This document shows positions 26,498 through 35,900 of a DNA stretch of 64,000 nucleotides, piece by piece (position 1 is the stretch's first letter; every line of letters begins with the position of its first letter). Below the pieces are notes generated by a model. The model saw only the letters and a program-made list of their open reading frames with translations, had not been told where the DNA came from and did not search any database. The translations under genes and the position numbers were made by a program. The DNA is taken from contig NZ_JBLZFZ010000036.1 of NCBI RefSeq assembly GCF_050753385.1, positions 1 through 64,000 of the forward strand, in the 5' to 3' direction. Origin of the DNA: Pantanalinema rosaneae (lineage in GTDB: Bacteria; Cyanobacteriota; Cyanobacteriia; Leptolyngbyales; Leptolyngbyaceae).

Positions 26498-27067
26498 ATG
26501 CTCACTATGTACAAATTTTCCGCTGCCTCAGAGCGTGAAACCATTGTGTTCGGCTCTGCCCGCCCTCGATACAGCAACGAGCAAGTCAACGAATGGATTG
26601 AGTTTATGCAGCGCCAGGAGATCAAGCGAGTATGCTGTTTGCTCCCCGAATCTCAACTCGCTCGCTATGCCAAAAGATCGGAAGAACCTCTGCTTGACGT
26701 TTATCGACAAACGTTTGGGATTGACCAGGTATGCTGGGCATCGATCGAAGACTTTTACTATGCCGATCCAGATTTACTGATTCATCAAATTTTACCGTTC
26801 TTAGCGACTGCTAATCAGAAAAATGAGCGGATTGTGGTTCATTGCTCAGGTGGAATTGGGCGCACAGGACACGTTCTAGCTGCCTGGTTAGTGGCAGGAC
26901 GAGGCTTCTCCCCTCAGGCAGCAATCGCAGCCGTCAAGCAAACTGGGAGAAATCCCCACGAAGCGATCGTTGCCGCTCTTTTCACAGGACGCAATCCTTG
27001 GAAAGTTGCAGCGGAACTGGATCGATTATTGCATGAATGCGAGCGATGTAAGAGTACTGAGAATTGA
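26498..27067 (+). CDS. protein tyrosine/dual-specificity phosphatase
   Basis: This protein of about 189 aa carries the HCX5R phosphatase loop VVHCSGGIGRTGH (Cys116, Arg122 by this start). A general-acid aspartate lies in EDFYYADPDLL about 25 residues before it. It would hydrolyse phosphotyrosine or a similar phosphoester in the cytoplasm. Two further in-frame ATGs lie nearby and no ribosome binding site decides between them. It stands 73 bp after the MOSC gene on the same strand; a functional link is not evident. Confidence 0.85.
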   Translation: MLTMYKFSAASERETIVFGSARPRYSNEQVNEWIEFMQRQEIKRVCCLLPESQLARYAKRSEEPLLDVYRQTFGIDQVCWASIEDFYYADPDLLIHQILPFLATANQKNERIVVHCSGGIGRTGHVLAAWLVAGRGFSPQAAIAAVKQTGRNPHEAIVAALFTGRNPWKVAAELDRLLHECERCKSTEN

Positions 27068-27341
27068 ATGTCTATTTCTCGCAGATGAAACGACAGAACA
27101 AAATTGGAAACGAGTTGAATAAAATGTTGTAAAAACTGACAGCATAAAGGACTCTAGCAATAACAATCTATCAAAAGGTAGAGAAATACCAGCCTCACCT
27201 GATTGGGTGAAGTGGAAAGCGAACGCGATCTGTACCGGATCAGCTTTGCTGCGCGCTACTTTGAAAAAGCCATATCAGAGATTTCTGGAATCTGCTTTAG
27301 CTTCAGTGTAGTCCTGCAAGTTCAGTCATTGTGAGGCAAAA
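27068..27341. other. spacer upstream of the beta-lactamase gene
   Basis: This 274-bp, AT-rich spacer contains a short plus-strand frame at 27212-27334 (40 codons, beginning VESERDLYRISFAARYFEKA). It looks coding-like but has no family I recognise, and may be a leftover of another gene. No repeat or hairpin stands out. Confidence 0.35.
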
Positions 27342-28226
27342 ATGCACCTATTCAAGTTCATTCAACCCTTTCGACTGATGAGTGGGGCGATCGCATTGCT
27401 GTTGATTTGTAGCTTGATCAGTCTTTCGGCGCATTCGGCGTTGTCTAGCTCTCCAGGATTGCAATCTACCTCTACTCAACTTGAGCCTGCTGCTGAAATC
27501 GCACAAACTCCTGACTTTGGGCAAGCGTTTCAGGAATTAGGAATCGAAGGCGCGATCGTCATTTACGACAAAAACAATCAACGCTTCTACGAACACAATC
27601 CATCTCGCAACACAACTACCTTTTTTCCTGCTTCGACCTTCAAAATCTTGAATGCGCTCATTTCTCTTGAAACGGGAGTCATTCGAGATGATGTTTCAGT
27701 GCTAACCTGGGATGGCATTACACGCGAAATTCCAGCCTGGAATCACGATACAAACCTGCGTCAAGCCTTCAAAGATTCGACAGTTTGGTTTTATCAAGTC
27801 CTCGCTCGCAAAAATGGGCATGAACGAATGCAGCAGTTTGTTAAGCAAGTGAACTATGGAAATCAGCAGATTGGTACGCCGGATCGAATTGATCATTTCT
27901 GGTTGGATGGTCCGTTGCAGATTACGCCGAAGCAAGAGATTGAGTTTTTACAACGATTAGAGCAAAACGATTTACCCTTCTCGCAACGCACGATCGATCT
28001 GGTCAAAGACATGATGATTATTGAGAAAACACCAGACTATACCCTGCGTGGTAAGACGGGTTGGATCAACAGCGTCGATCCTAATATTGGCTGGATTGTG
28101 GGATATTTGGAACAGAAAAACAATGTCTATTTCTTTGCCACAAATATTGTGATATCGAATTCGCAAGATGCTGCTAAACGATTAGAAGTCACTCGTCGTA
28201 GTTTTCAAGCATTAGGGCTGCTGTAA
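27342..28226 (+). CDS. class D (OXA-like) beta-lactamase
   Basis: This 294-residue exported serine beta-lactamase has a signal peptide (about residues 1-35). All class D hallmarks are in place and correctly spaced: S98-T-F-K101 (carbamylated Lys), S146-T-V148, Y172-G-N174, the FWLDGPLQIT segment, and K238-T-G240. It would open beta-lactam rings in the periplasm through a serine acyl-enzyme. The AAC(6')-like gene begins 57 bp downstream. HIP1 sites inside the gene and neighbours suggest long residence and not a recent clinical-type import. The substrate range cannot be told from sequence. A BlaR-like sensor domain is excluded because no membrane helix follows the signal. Confidence 0.9.
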   Translation: MHLFKFIQPFRLMSGAIALLLICSLISLSAHSALSSSPGLQSTSTQLEPAAEIAQTPDFGQAFQELGIEGAIVIYDKNNQRFYEHNPSRNTTTFFPASTFKILNALISLETGVIRDDVSVLTWDGITREIPAWNHDTNLRQAFKDSTVWFYQVLARKNGHERMQQFVKQVNYGNQQIGTPDRIDHFWLDGPLQITPKQEIEFLQRLEQNDLPFSQRTIDLVKDMMIIEKTPDYTLRGKTGWINSVDPNIGWIVGYLEQKNNVYFFATNIVISNSQDAAKRLEVTRRSFQALGLL

Positions 28227-28282
28227 GTAAATTTCAGTAGCAATTTAAAGCTCCTCCCTCCAATTCAGAAATTACCCCTGCA

Positions 28283-28798
28283 ATGAATTTACGCTCTGCC
28301 ACTCTTGCTGATTTAGATCTTCTGCGACACTGGGATGAGCAACCCCATGTAATCGCCTCTGATCCAAACGATGATTGGAATTGGGAGGAAGAACTCGATC
28401 GCACTCCTGATTGGCGAGAACAATTGATTGCAGAGATCGACGGTCGGGCGATCGGATTTATTCAAATTATCGATCCGGCACGAGAGGAGAGCCATTACTG
28501 GGGTGATGCGGCAGAAAATCTCCGGGCGATCGACATCTGGATTGGAGCGGAAACCGATTTAGGTAAAGGTTATGGGACTCAAATGATGCACCTTGCCCTG
28601 ACCCGCTGTTTTTCTGACCCATTGGTAACGGCAGTCCTCGTTGATCCGCTGGTCAGCAATACTCGCGTTCATCGCTTTTATGAACGGTTGGGATTTCAAC
28701 GTGTAGAGCGTCGCCAATTTGGAGACGATGATTGCTTTGTCTATCGCCTAAATCGAGAGGATTGGCATCTTCTAGAAGAAAAAGAGGTCAAGCTATGA
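28283..28798 (+). CDS. GNAT acetyltransferase, AAC(6')-like
   Basis: This 171-residue protein has a GNAT fold with acetyl-CoA loop ETDLGKGYGTQMMHLAL and a C-terminal NTRVHRFYERLGFQRVERR. The pattern AIDIWIGAETDLGKGYGTQ and FSDPLVTAVLVDPLVSN resembles aminoglycoside 6'-N-acetyltransferases of the Ib type more than RimI/RimJ. It may acetylate an aminoglycoside or another amine; this is inferred. Its stop overlaps the ATG of the next frame (ATGA), so it was part of an operon with the rifampin-phosphotransferase-like remnant. Confidence 0.78.
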   Translation: MNLRSATLADLDLLRHWDEQPHVIASDPNDDWNWEEELDRTPDWREQLIAEIDGRAIGFIQIIDPAREESHYWGDAAENLRAIDIWIGAETDLGKGYGTQMMHLALTRCFSDPLVTAVLVDPLVSNTRVHRFYERLGFQRVERRQFGDDDCFVYRLNREDWHLLEEKEVKL

Positions 28799-28980
28799 GT
28801 TTGGATGTGCTTGGTTTTCAGGACATTGACAAAACAAAAATCGGGGTTGTTGGAGGTAAAAGCGCAAACTTGGGAGAACTCTCCAAGATTGAAGGAATTC
28901 TCGTACCAGATGGCTTTTGTATTGCTACGATCCCCTTCAAAAAATCATTGAAGAAACATCGTCGATTAACAAATTACTGG
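28795..28980 (+). pseudogene. rifampin phosphotransferase / PEP-synthase-like gene, N-terminal remnant
   Basis: The frame begins MSLDVLGFQDIDKTKIGVVG and KSANLGELSKIEGI, then VPDGFC, the N-terminal PEP/pyruvate-binding start seen in rifampin phosphotransferases. At about 28940 a one-base loss shifts it. The expected continuation QKIIEETSSINKLL is found in the other frame. It then ends within about 30 codons, although family members have about 860 residues. It is therefore a truncated and frameshifted relic. Phosphoenolpyruvate synthase is the alternative parent, but the GANLGEL-type wording favours the rifampin branch. Confidence 0.62.
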
Positions 28981-29111
28981 TGATTGCGATCGCGCTCATT
29001 TATCCTGAAACTTTAAACTTTTTATAAAGCAGGCCGTGATGACAGAAATAACTGGAACTTGCACTTTGCAAAAACTATCGATCAACCCTATCAACGAGTG
29101 AGCCAGAAATA

Positions 29112-30173
29112 ATGCATCGAGCAGCCACATTTCTCTCGCAGTTTTTAATTAGCCTATGGGTCGTGCTGGTTGGCGCATTTCTGGTAATACTGCTGCAAAA
29201 TGCTCCCAGCGCATCGAATACCCCCTTTGCTGGGATATCCATTCGGACTGAACAGAACACCGTCATTCACCTACCAAATCGAATTTTTAGCTGTACAGAG
29301 ACAGCCCAGCAATTTCAGTGTCAGGCAGATCTTCAAAACCGTTTGCTAGAAATTAATGCGACCAAAGGACAGGGTTATCAATATGACTTGAGTAATTGTC
29401 GCGTTTCCTACGATGGGCGATCGGTTGGTTGCCAGGAAACCGGGCAAACCTACGCGCCAATGTTGTCCAATCTGTATGAAATTACAAATCTGGGCTTGAG
29501 TCCTCAACAAACGCAAACAATTCAACAAGAATACTGGATTAGAACTGCTCTTGCACAGTTGGGCGATCGCTTGCTGTGGATCAGTACCGGGCTAGCGTTG
29601 GTGGCAGGCATCGGTGCGGCTTTCTTCACCTGGCTCCATCCCGGTCATTTGAGCAAAGGGTTTGCCAGTGTTGCCTGTGGATTTGGCATGTATCAGTTAA
29701 TGGGCGGAGTCCTGGGTCGAGTGCCCTATGACGCTGTTACACCCTATGGATTGACTCCTGATACCTGGAACAGGGTGGTACCGGCGGGAGCGATCGCCAT
29801 TGGCCTGATCACCCTGATCACGACTGCACTTCTGCTCTGGCGTAACCTGAATCTCTTCACCAGAATTCTGATCAGCCTTGGCAGTAGTGCCGGAATTTTC
29901 AGTCTTTGCTGGTGGGCTTTGATGTGGAATTCAAACTATGTCCTCCATTTCCTGGGTTTATCCAACACCCTTTGGGTACAGCAGGGCTATCCATTGATGT
30001 GGTTTTCTACAGCCATTTCAATTGTCCTGGCATTTGTGGCGGCTATCTTGATTGGACGATACACCCATCAATCGATTAAAAGATTTCTCTGTCTGGGATG
30101 TGGCGTTGGTGCGATCGCGTTAACCACCAACCTACTTCTGTTTATCCTTCTGGGATTGGGATATCTAGATTGA
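29112..30173 (+). CDS. polytopic membrane protein of unknown function
   Basis: This 353-residue protein has one N-terminal membrane helix (about residues 8-28) and a soluble loop (30-150) with four cysteines (FSCTETAQQFQCQAD, NCRVSYDGRSVGCQ). Five to six further helices run to the end. I recognise no enzyme motif. The cysteine-bearing loop probably faces the periplasm and is disulfide-bonded. It stands alone between the resistance-like genes and a convergent small operon. Confidence 0.65.
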   Translation: MHRAATFLSQFLISLWVVLVGAFLVILLQNAPSASNTPFAGISIRTEQNTVIHLPNRIFSCTETAQQFQCQADLQNRLLEINATKGQGYQYDLSNCRVSYDGRSVGCQETGQTYAPMLSNLYEITNLGLSPQQTQTIQQEYWIRTALAQLGDRLLWISTGLALVAGIGAAFFTWLHPGHLSKGFASVACGFGMYQLMGGVLGRVPYDAVTPYGLTPDTWNRVVPAGAIAIGLITLITTALLLWRNLNLFTRILISLGSSAGIFSLCWWALMWNSNYVLHFLGLSNTLWVQQGYPLMWFSTAISIVLAFVAAILIGRYTHQSIKRFLCLGCGVGAIALTTNLLLFILLGLGYLD

Positions 30174-30214
30174 TGCAAGTTTTTCCCCTCCGATGCCCCA
30201 ATTACGTGGTGCGT

Positions 30215-30517
30215 CTACTGAATTTCGGATTGTTTCCAATGCTTCATTTCTTCGTTAATGAAGTAATTCACTAAATCCTGATACATTTTTTCGATCACAT
30301 CCGCATCTAATCCTTCCTCGTCTGCCCAGACCCGACGTTGCTGCAACATCGCTTGCAAGCGTTCCGGTGCTCTGACGGTCGTTTCACTCGTCTTAAACTT
30401 AGAGGCCGCTTTGACATAGGCGAAACGCTGACCCAGAAGCGCAACAACTCGACGGTCTAACCGATCGATTTCGGCTCGAATGTCTAGCATACTCTCACAT
30501 TGTTCGGGGGTCTTCAT
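30215..30517 (-). CDS. chorismate mutase-family protein, PchB-like isochorismate-pyruvate lyase
   Basis: This 100-residue all-helical CM_2 domain starts MKTPEQCESMLDIRAEIDRL and carries VKAASKFKTSE, APERLQAMLQQRR and a C-terminal HWKQSEIQ. The order and spacing follow PchB of Pseudomonas, which releases pyruvate from isochorismate to give salicylate. The active-site Arg (RAEID) and Lys (VKAASKFK) positions are kept. No isochorismate synthase or siderophore gene is visible beside it. It is third in a minus-strand run after a VOC and a SnoaL-like gene. Plain chorismate mutase activity is the alternative. Confidence 0.82.
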   Translation of the reverse strand: MKTPEQCESMLDIRAEIDRLDRRVVALLGQRFAYVKAASKFKTSETTVRAPERLQAMLQQRRVWADEEGLDADVIEKMYQDLVNYFINEEMKHWKQSEIQ

Positions 30518-30539
30518 AGGCGTTCACTGGAGTGTGTGG

Positions 30540-30923
30540 TTAAGCACCGAGGTCGGACGATGAAAGGGGACAGACTTCCATCGCTTGAATCAAGCCATGC
30601 TCAATGGTAAAACGATGCCCCACGTATTCATCGGCAAGCACGGCTCCAGCAAGATCGCACACGACCTGATGCACCTCGACCAAGACCTGCCCAGCATCCT
30701 CTACGTGAAAGGCAATCGGCTCAACGTGGGGATTGATTTCGCTCCACTGCTCTGTCCAGTAAGCGCGGACTTCTTCCGTCCCACGGGCAAAACCGCCTTT
30801 GAATGCTTTCGGCCAGTGCACATCAGGAGTCATGAGGGCAAGGGTGGCATCAAGGTCACGCGCGTTGAAGGCTGCGTATGCGGCGCGGAGCAGTTCGATT
30901 TCTAGAGCAGGTTGATCTGGCAT
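30540..30923 (-). CDS. SnoaL/NTF2-like fold protein
   Basis: This 127-residue protein has the helix-helix-sheet start LLRAAYAAFNARDLDATLAL, MTPDVHWPKAF, then GTEEVRAYWTEQW of NTF2-like (SnoaL_2) proteins. The start is set at the codon giving MPDQPALE (30923), 4 bp after the VOC gene's stop. These small cone-shaped folds serve as isomerases, hydrolases or lipid carriers; the substrate cannot be inferred. It is probably co-transcribed with the VOC gene before it and the PchB-like gene after it. Confidence 0.8.
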   Translation of the reverse strand: MPDQPALEIELLRAAYAAFNARDLDATLALMTPDVHWPKAFKGGFARGTEEVRAYWTEQWSEINPHVEPIAFHVEDAGQVLVEVHQVVCDLAGAVLADEYVGHRFTIEHGLIQAMEVCPLSSSDLGA

Positions 30924-30927
30924 AAGA

Positions 30928-31413
30928 TTAACCACGCTGCGCTGCCTCGATCGCAGCAATATCGATCTTTTTCATCTGCATCATGGCATCAAACGCACGC
31001 TTGGCAGCAGCCGGATCAGGATCAGCGATCGCTTTCGTCAGGACGATCGGTGTAATCTGCCAGGACAATCCCCATTTGTCTTTGCACCAGCCGCAGGCAC
31101 TCTCATGCCCGCCGTTGCCGACGATTGCATTCCAGTAGCGATCGGTTTCAGCCTGGTCAACAGTCGCGACCTGAAACGAGAACGCTTCGTTGTGTTTGAA
31201 TGCAGAGCCGCCATTAAGTCCGAGGCAGGGAATTCCCATCACGGTAAACTCGACGGTCAACACGTCTCCCTGCTTTCCCGATGGAAAGTCTCCCGGTGCG
31301 TGATGCACGGCATCGACGGACGAATCAGGAAAAATCTCGGCGTAAAACCGCGCTGCGTCCTCGGCGGTGCCATCGTACCAGAGGCAAATCGTGTTCTTTG
31401 CTGGCTTTTCCAT
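30928..31413 (-). CDS. VOC-family protein (PhnB / 3-demethylubiquinone-9 3-methyltransferase-like)
   Basis: This 161-residue protein of the glyoxalase/VOC fold starts with TICLWYDGTAEDAARFYAEI and carries VLTVEFTVMGIPCLGLNGG and the CGWCKDKWGLSWQITP strand typical of PhnB-like proteins. A good GGAGAAG site lies before ATG. It is the first gene of a three-gene minus-strand run. The enzymatic role is not established for the family. Confidence 0.85.
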   Translation of the reverse strand: MEKPAKNTICLWYDGTAEDAARFYAEIFPDSSVDAVHHAPGDFPSGKQGDVLTVEFTVMGIPCLGLNGGSAFKHNEAFSFQVATVDQAETDRYWNAIVGNGGHESACGWCKDKWGLSWQITPIVLTKAIADPDPAAAKRAFDAMMQMKKIDIAAIEAAQRG

Positions 31414-31911
31414 GTCACTTCTCCATCAAGACGAGCCACCCAAACCCGGAGTCAACGATATGCTCAGTCGAAGAATATTGGCTCGGACGACAGTTTCGCC
31501 CATTCTAGCGTGGCTTCACTGCGCTTCACATAGACTGGATAACGACCGAGATCACCGACGCAGACAACTTTGAATACTTAACCGATCAGCTTGCGGCGTT
31601 CCGATGCAGCGACTTTATGGGAGAGGACTGAAGCAGAAGAGATATGTTAACTGACTGGCATTTGGATACGGGCTTCCAGTCATCTTACTGACGATCGCTT
31701 GATTGCACCATCTGCGAGAGATAAGTGTGCAGTGGAGTTACGCCCCGCTCAACAGCGTTCAAGTCTGGAAATGTTTCATCGAGTGTCACTGCTGTCATGT
31801 TGACGAAAGATGCCAGAAGTTAGATAGATTCCTCCTAAGACATATCCTTGAGACAAATAGCCCTGACGTTGATTACCAAATCTGGCTTTCATTTGCATTG
31901 AGGTTTCTATC
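31414..31911. other. about 500-bp gap, no gene supported
   Basis: Several short frames cross this stretch but none has a recognisable product or ribosome site. The left part should hold the promoter of the VOC-SnoaL-PchB run. The middle appears to be degenerate sequence left over from rearrangement, since both sides of the following junction are truncated genes. Confidence 0.4.
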
Positions 31912-32058
31912 GTGGCTACTCCCCCGCCATCCCCATCGACCGATATTTGGACACCGTTGCCCGTTGCAACTGGGCAAGATACTAATACAACCCTTCACCT
32001 GTGGACACAAATCATTGGCAAGATTCGGTTGTCCCTTGCTCCTCAAGTGAATCATTAG
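31912..32058 (+). pseudogene. DUF5996-family protein, N-terminal fragment cut at IS1
   Basis: From GTG 31912 the frame reads IWTPLPVATGQDTNTTLHLW and TQIIGKIRLSLAPQVNH, then meets TAG. DUF5996 proteins begin like this and continue with a WW-containing strand for about 300 residues. The break falls exactly where the truncated IS1 element begins on the other strand. Both the gene and the element lost sequence at this point. Confidence 0.7.
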
Positions 32059-32601
32059 ACTTCCCAACCATCCGTGTAAAAGGTTTGAATGCCAAACGGT
32101 TCTAACAATGCTTTTAGCTTGACCAGCGCCTGGTCTTTATGGTCTGCTAGCACATACGCCAACACTTGACCGGTTTGATGGTCAATGGCATGCCATAACC
32201 AACGCTCCTGTTTTTTAGAACCGACAAAGCTCCACATTTCGTCGGCTTCGGCTTCCTCAATGTGTTTCACAATGGTCACAGCAGTTGGATTGAGTTGTTC
32301 CAATAATCGACGATTGACTTGTTCAAGATGACGATCTTTTTTTTAATTCTTCAATGACTGTTGTCGGACTAATCTTGAGTACCCGAGCCGTATCACGAAT
32401 ACCACTGCCATTGAGCGCCATCTCGCAAATCTGTTGTTTCACATCAGACAAGTAACCTCGGTAGGAATACTCTAGAACAAAACTATGGCGAGTGCATTCA
32501 GAATTTCGACATTTATATCGTTGTTTGCCCTCAGCAGTCTTGCCGTGTTTGACAATGTTAGTGCTGTCGCAAGTGGGACAATGTACAGGTTTAAGTACCA
32601 T
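32055..32601 (-). pseudogene. IS1-family transposase, frame-split and 3'-truncated
   Basis: The first part (from 32601) has an InsA-type zinc-finger start LKPVHCPTCDSTNIVKHGK, then RYKCRNSECTRHSF, ending EELKKRSSS after a run of eight A. Past that run another frame gives HLEQVNRRLLEQLNPTAVTI, EADEMWSFVGSKKQERWLWH and FGIQTFYTDGW. This is InsB with its first catalytic Asp and the second Asp in TDGW. The last 60 or so residues, with the catalytic Glu, are missing. With seven As the two parts would be one frame, so the extra A either is a mutation or a slippage signal. The truncation makes the copy non-functional. Confidence 0.85.
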
Positions 32602-32990
32602 CGTAGTTGTTTTTAGCAACTCTAATTGATTCAGGTGGTTCTATTTTCCCTGATCCCTATCCCCATGTCTAGAACATTACCAGAGTAATTTTGGGCGGCA
32701 AAGGTTCTTCTAAGCGTAGGTTGTAAGCATTGCAAGTTACAGATAATTTCTAAATTACACTCGAAGCTATAGCAAGATTGTGCAAAAAATAGCATATTTA
32801 TGCAATTTTTTGAAGTACAACATTTAGTATCAAAATAGTTGATTTCAAGATTTTCAGAAGGTACCCTTGAGGGTGAATACATACAGAAGCAGTTTGTTCA
32901 GAATTAAATTATTGCTACAGCAACTGTCGCTTTAAGTTCAGGATCACTGACATTTCTCCATCGATTAAGCCTACTGCAAAGGGAATTGGT
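32602..32990. other. AT-rich leader of the toxin-complex genes
   Basis: This 389-bp stretch, distinctly AT-rich between about 32690 and 32930, contains the right end of the IS1 element and the presumed promoter of the TcB-TcC gene. AAGGGAATTGG just before ATG 32991 is a plausible ribosome site. No conserved operator is apparent. Confidence 0.4.
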
Positions 32991-35900
32991 ATGCTTTCCT
33001 CGTCTGCCAAAGCTGATGATAATCAATCTGCCAACGGCAAGAATGGGTATGTGGCTCCACCTCCTGCTGTCTCGTTACCCAAGGGTGGAGGGGCAATTCA
33101 GGGCATCGGCGAAACGTTTGATATCAATCCAGTAACCGGAACAGGCTCTTTAAGTATTCCGATCGCAGTTTCACCGGGGCGAGCGGGCTTTGCTCCGCAG
33201 ATTTCTCTCAGCTATGACTCTAGCTCAGGGAATGGGGCGTTTGGATTGGGTTGGAATTTAGGCGTTCCTTCGATCACCCGTAAGACTCAGAAGGGATTGC
33301 CCCAGTATGGAGATGCAAAAGATTCGGATATTTTTCTCCTTTCAGGAGCAGAAGATCTGGTTCCAGCTCTGCTACAGCAGGGAAGTGCCTGGGTGCGGGA
33401 TACTCAACCTATCTTAGTGCCTGAGCAAGTGCTTGACTCAGACCTGCCGCCGAGCCGCATCGAGTCTGTACTTGCCAGCTATCCCCATTTGGGCACTTAT
33501 ACGGTTCAGCGCTATCAACCTCGAATTGAAGGTTTGTTTGCTCGAATTGAGCGATGGCAGCATCAGGAAACTGGAGACGTTCACTGGCGTTCTGTAACTA
33601 AAGACAATATCACTAGTGTTTACGGCAAGACTTTGGAGAATCGTGTTGTTGATCCGCTCAAACCCTTTAGAGTGTTTGAGTGGCTACTCTGCGAGAGCTA
33701 TGACGATAAAGGTAATGTGATTATTTACCAGTACAAGCAGGAAAACCCTGACAATGTGAATCCTGCATTGATCCAAGAGAAGAATCGGCTGGCTAATGGG
33801 CATAGCTATACCAACAAGTATCTGAAGAAAATTTTCTACGGGAATCAGAACCCCTACCAGCGCAACAACTGGCTGTTTGGGGTGGTGTTTGACTATGGGG
33901 AGCACGGCACGAATGATCCACGGTTAGATGACAGCACGCTAGAGGAGTTGCCTCTAGAGGAGCGGTTGGCATCTGATAATCCAACACCGAATGAAGATCA
34001 AACTTGGCTCCATCGTCCAGATGCGTTTTCCACCTTCCGTTCTGGGTTTGAGATTCGTACCCAGCGGTTATGCCGTCGGGTGTTGATGTTCCATCAATTT
34101 GAGGAACTGGGAGCCAATTGGACGTTGGTGCGATCGACTGATTTCCGGTATGACAAAGATCCGGTTGCTACCTATCTGGTTTCAGCAACACAGATGGGAT
34201 ATGTTAGAGACGCACCAACAGAGCCGTATCGAAGGCGATCGCTCCCTCCTCTGCAACTCACCTACGATCGCCCCCAAATCAACGAAACCATCCAAACCAT
34301 GGATGCAGAAAGCTTGAAGAATCTACCGATCGGGCTGGACGATGCTATTTATCAATGGCTGGATTTAGATGGAGAAGGGATTTCTGGCATTCTGACGGAG
34401 CAGGCGGAGGGCTGGTTTTATAAAGCGAATCTGGGGGAAGCGCAGTTTGCACCTGTTCAGTTAGTTGCAACAAAACCATCAGTCTCGAATTTGCAGGACA
34501 GCCAGCAGCGATTAATGGATCTGGCGGGCGATGGGCAGCAGGATCTGGTGTTGCTGAGTAAGGGACTGACCGGATTTTATGAGCGAGGACATCAGCAAAA
34601 CTGGACTTCTTTTAAACCCTTCAAGTCCATTCCCAATCTGGATTGGAATGACCCCAATCTGCGGTGGATTGACCTGAATGGCGATGGTCATGCGGATATT
34701 CTAATTTCAGAGCATGAGGTGTTTGTCTGGTATCCCTCGAAAGCAGAGGAAGGATTTGGGGATTCGTCCATTGCCCGCAAGTTACGGGATGAGGAACAGG
34801 GGGCAGCACTGGTCTTTGCTGATGGCACTCAATCTATCTACCTGGCAGATATGGACGGGGATGGGTTGAATGATATTGTGCGAATTCGCAACAGCGAGGT
34901 TTGCTACTGGTCCAACATGGGCTACGGGCGGTTTGGTGCCAAGGTGACGATGGGCAAACCGCCTTACTTTGACCATCCAGAGTTATTTGAGCAACGACGG
35001 ATTCGCCTGGCAGATATTGATGGGTCAGGCGCGACGGATATTATCTATTTGGGACGAGAAGCGGTCAGCCTCTGGTTTAATCAGGCAGGAAATAGCTGGG
35101 GTGAGCCGCATCGTCTGCGGAATTTCCCCAGGGTCGATAACCTGGCATCGGTGCAGACAGTGGATTTGTTGGGGAATGGTACGGCTTGTCTGGTCTGGTC
35201 ATCACCGTTACCAGGGGCGTTCCATCAGAGGATGCAGTACATTGATCTGATGGGCGGACAGAAGCCCCATTTGCTGCGGATGATTCAAAATAACCTGGGC
35301 GCAGAGACGTGGTTACAGTATGCGGCATCGACGAAGTTTTATTTAGAGGACAAACAGGCGGGAACACCCTGGATTACGAAAATTCCGTTTCCGGTGCATG
35401 TGGTGGAACGGGTGGAGACGATCGACCACCTTTCCGGCAATCGCTTTGTCACCAGTTACCGCTATCGTCACGGCTATTTTGATGGAGAAGAACGGGAGTT
35501 TCGCGGCTTTGGCTACGTGGAGCAACTGGATACGGAATCCTTTGCGGCATTCCAGAGTGAAGGAGCAACGAATGCTACAGATGCCGCGTTCCATGTGCCG
35601 CCAGTGCGGACAAAGACGTGGTTCCATACAGGGTTTTACCGCGATCGCAATCACATCTCCCAACTCTTCACTGAGGAATATTATCGGGAGCCACGTCATC
35701 GCATTCCACCCAATGCCACCGAGGCAGAAAGAGCGGAGATTGAAGCCCGATTTCAGGCATCGCTATTGCCCGATACCCATTTGCCTACTGGCTTGACAGC
35801 TCAGGAGGAGCATGAAGCCTGTCGTGCCTTAAAGGGTAGTCTGTTGCGGCAGGAGGTATATGCCTTAGACGAGTCAAATCAAAGTGAGCATCCCTACAGC

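Noticed and set aside
26425..27341. Possible integron attC site (CCCTAACTGTTAGG near 26460)
   Set aside because: The short palindrome has the wrong first base for an R'' box and no partner box at the expected distance; no other spacer shows a matching pair.
34969..35796. Long alternative-frame ORFs inside the TcB-TcC gene
   Set aside because: They lie entirely within a gene with continuous family similarity and have no domains of their own.
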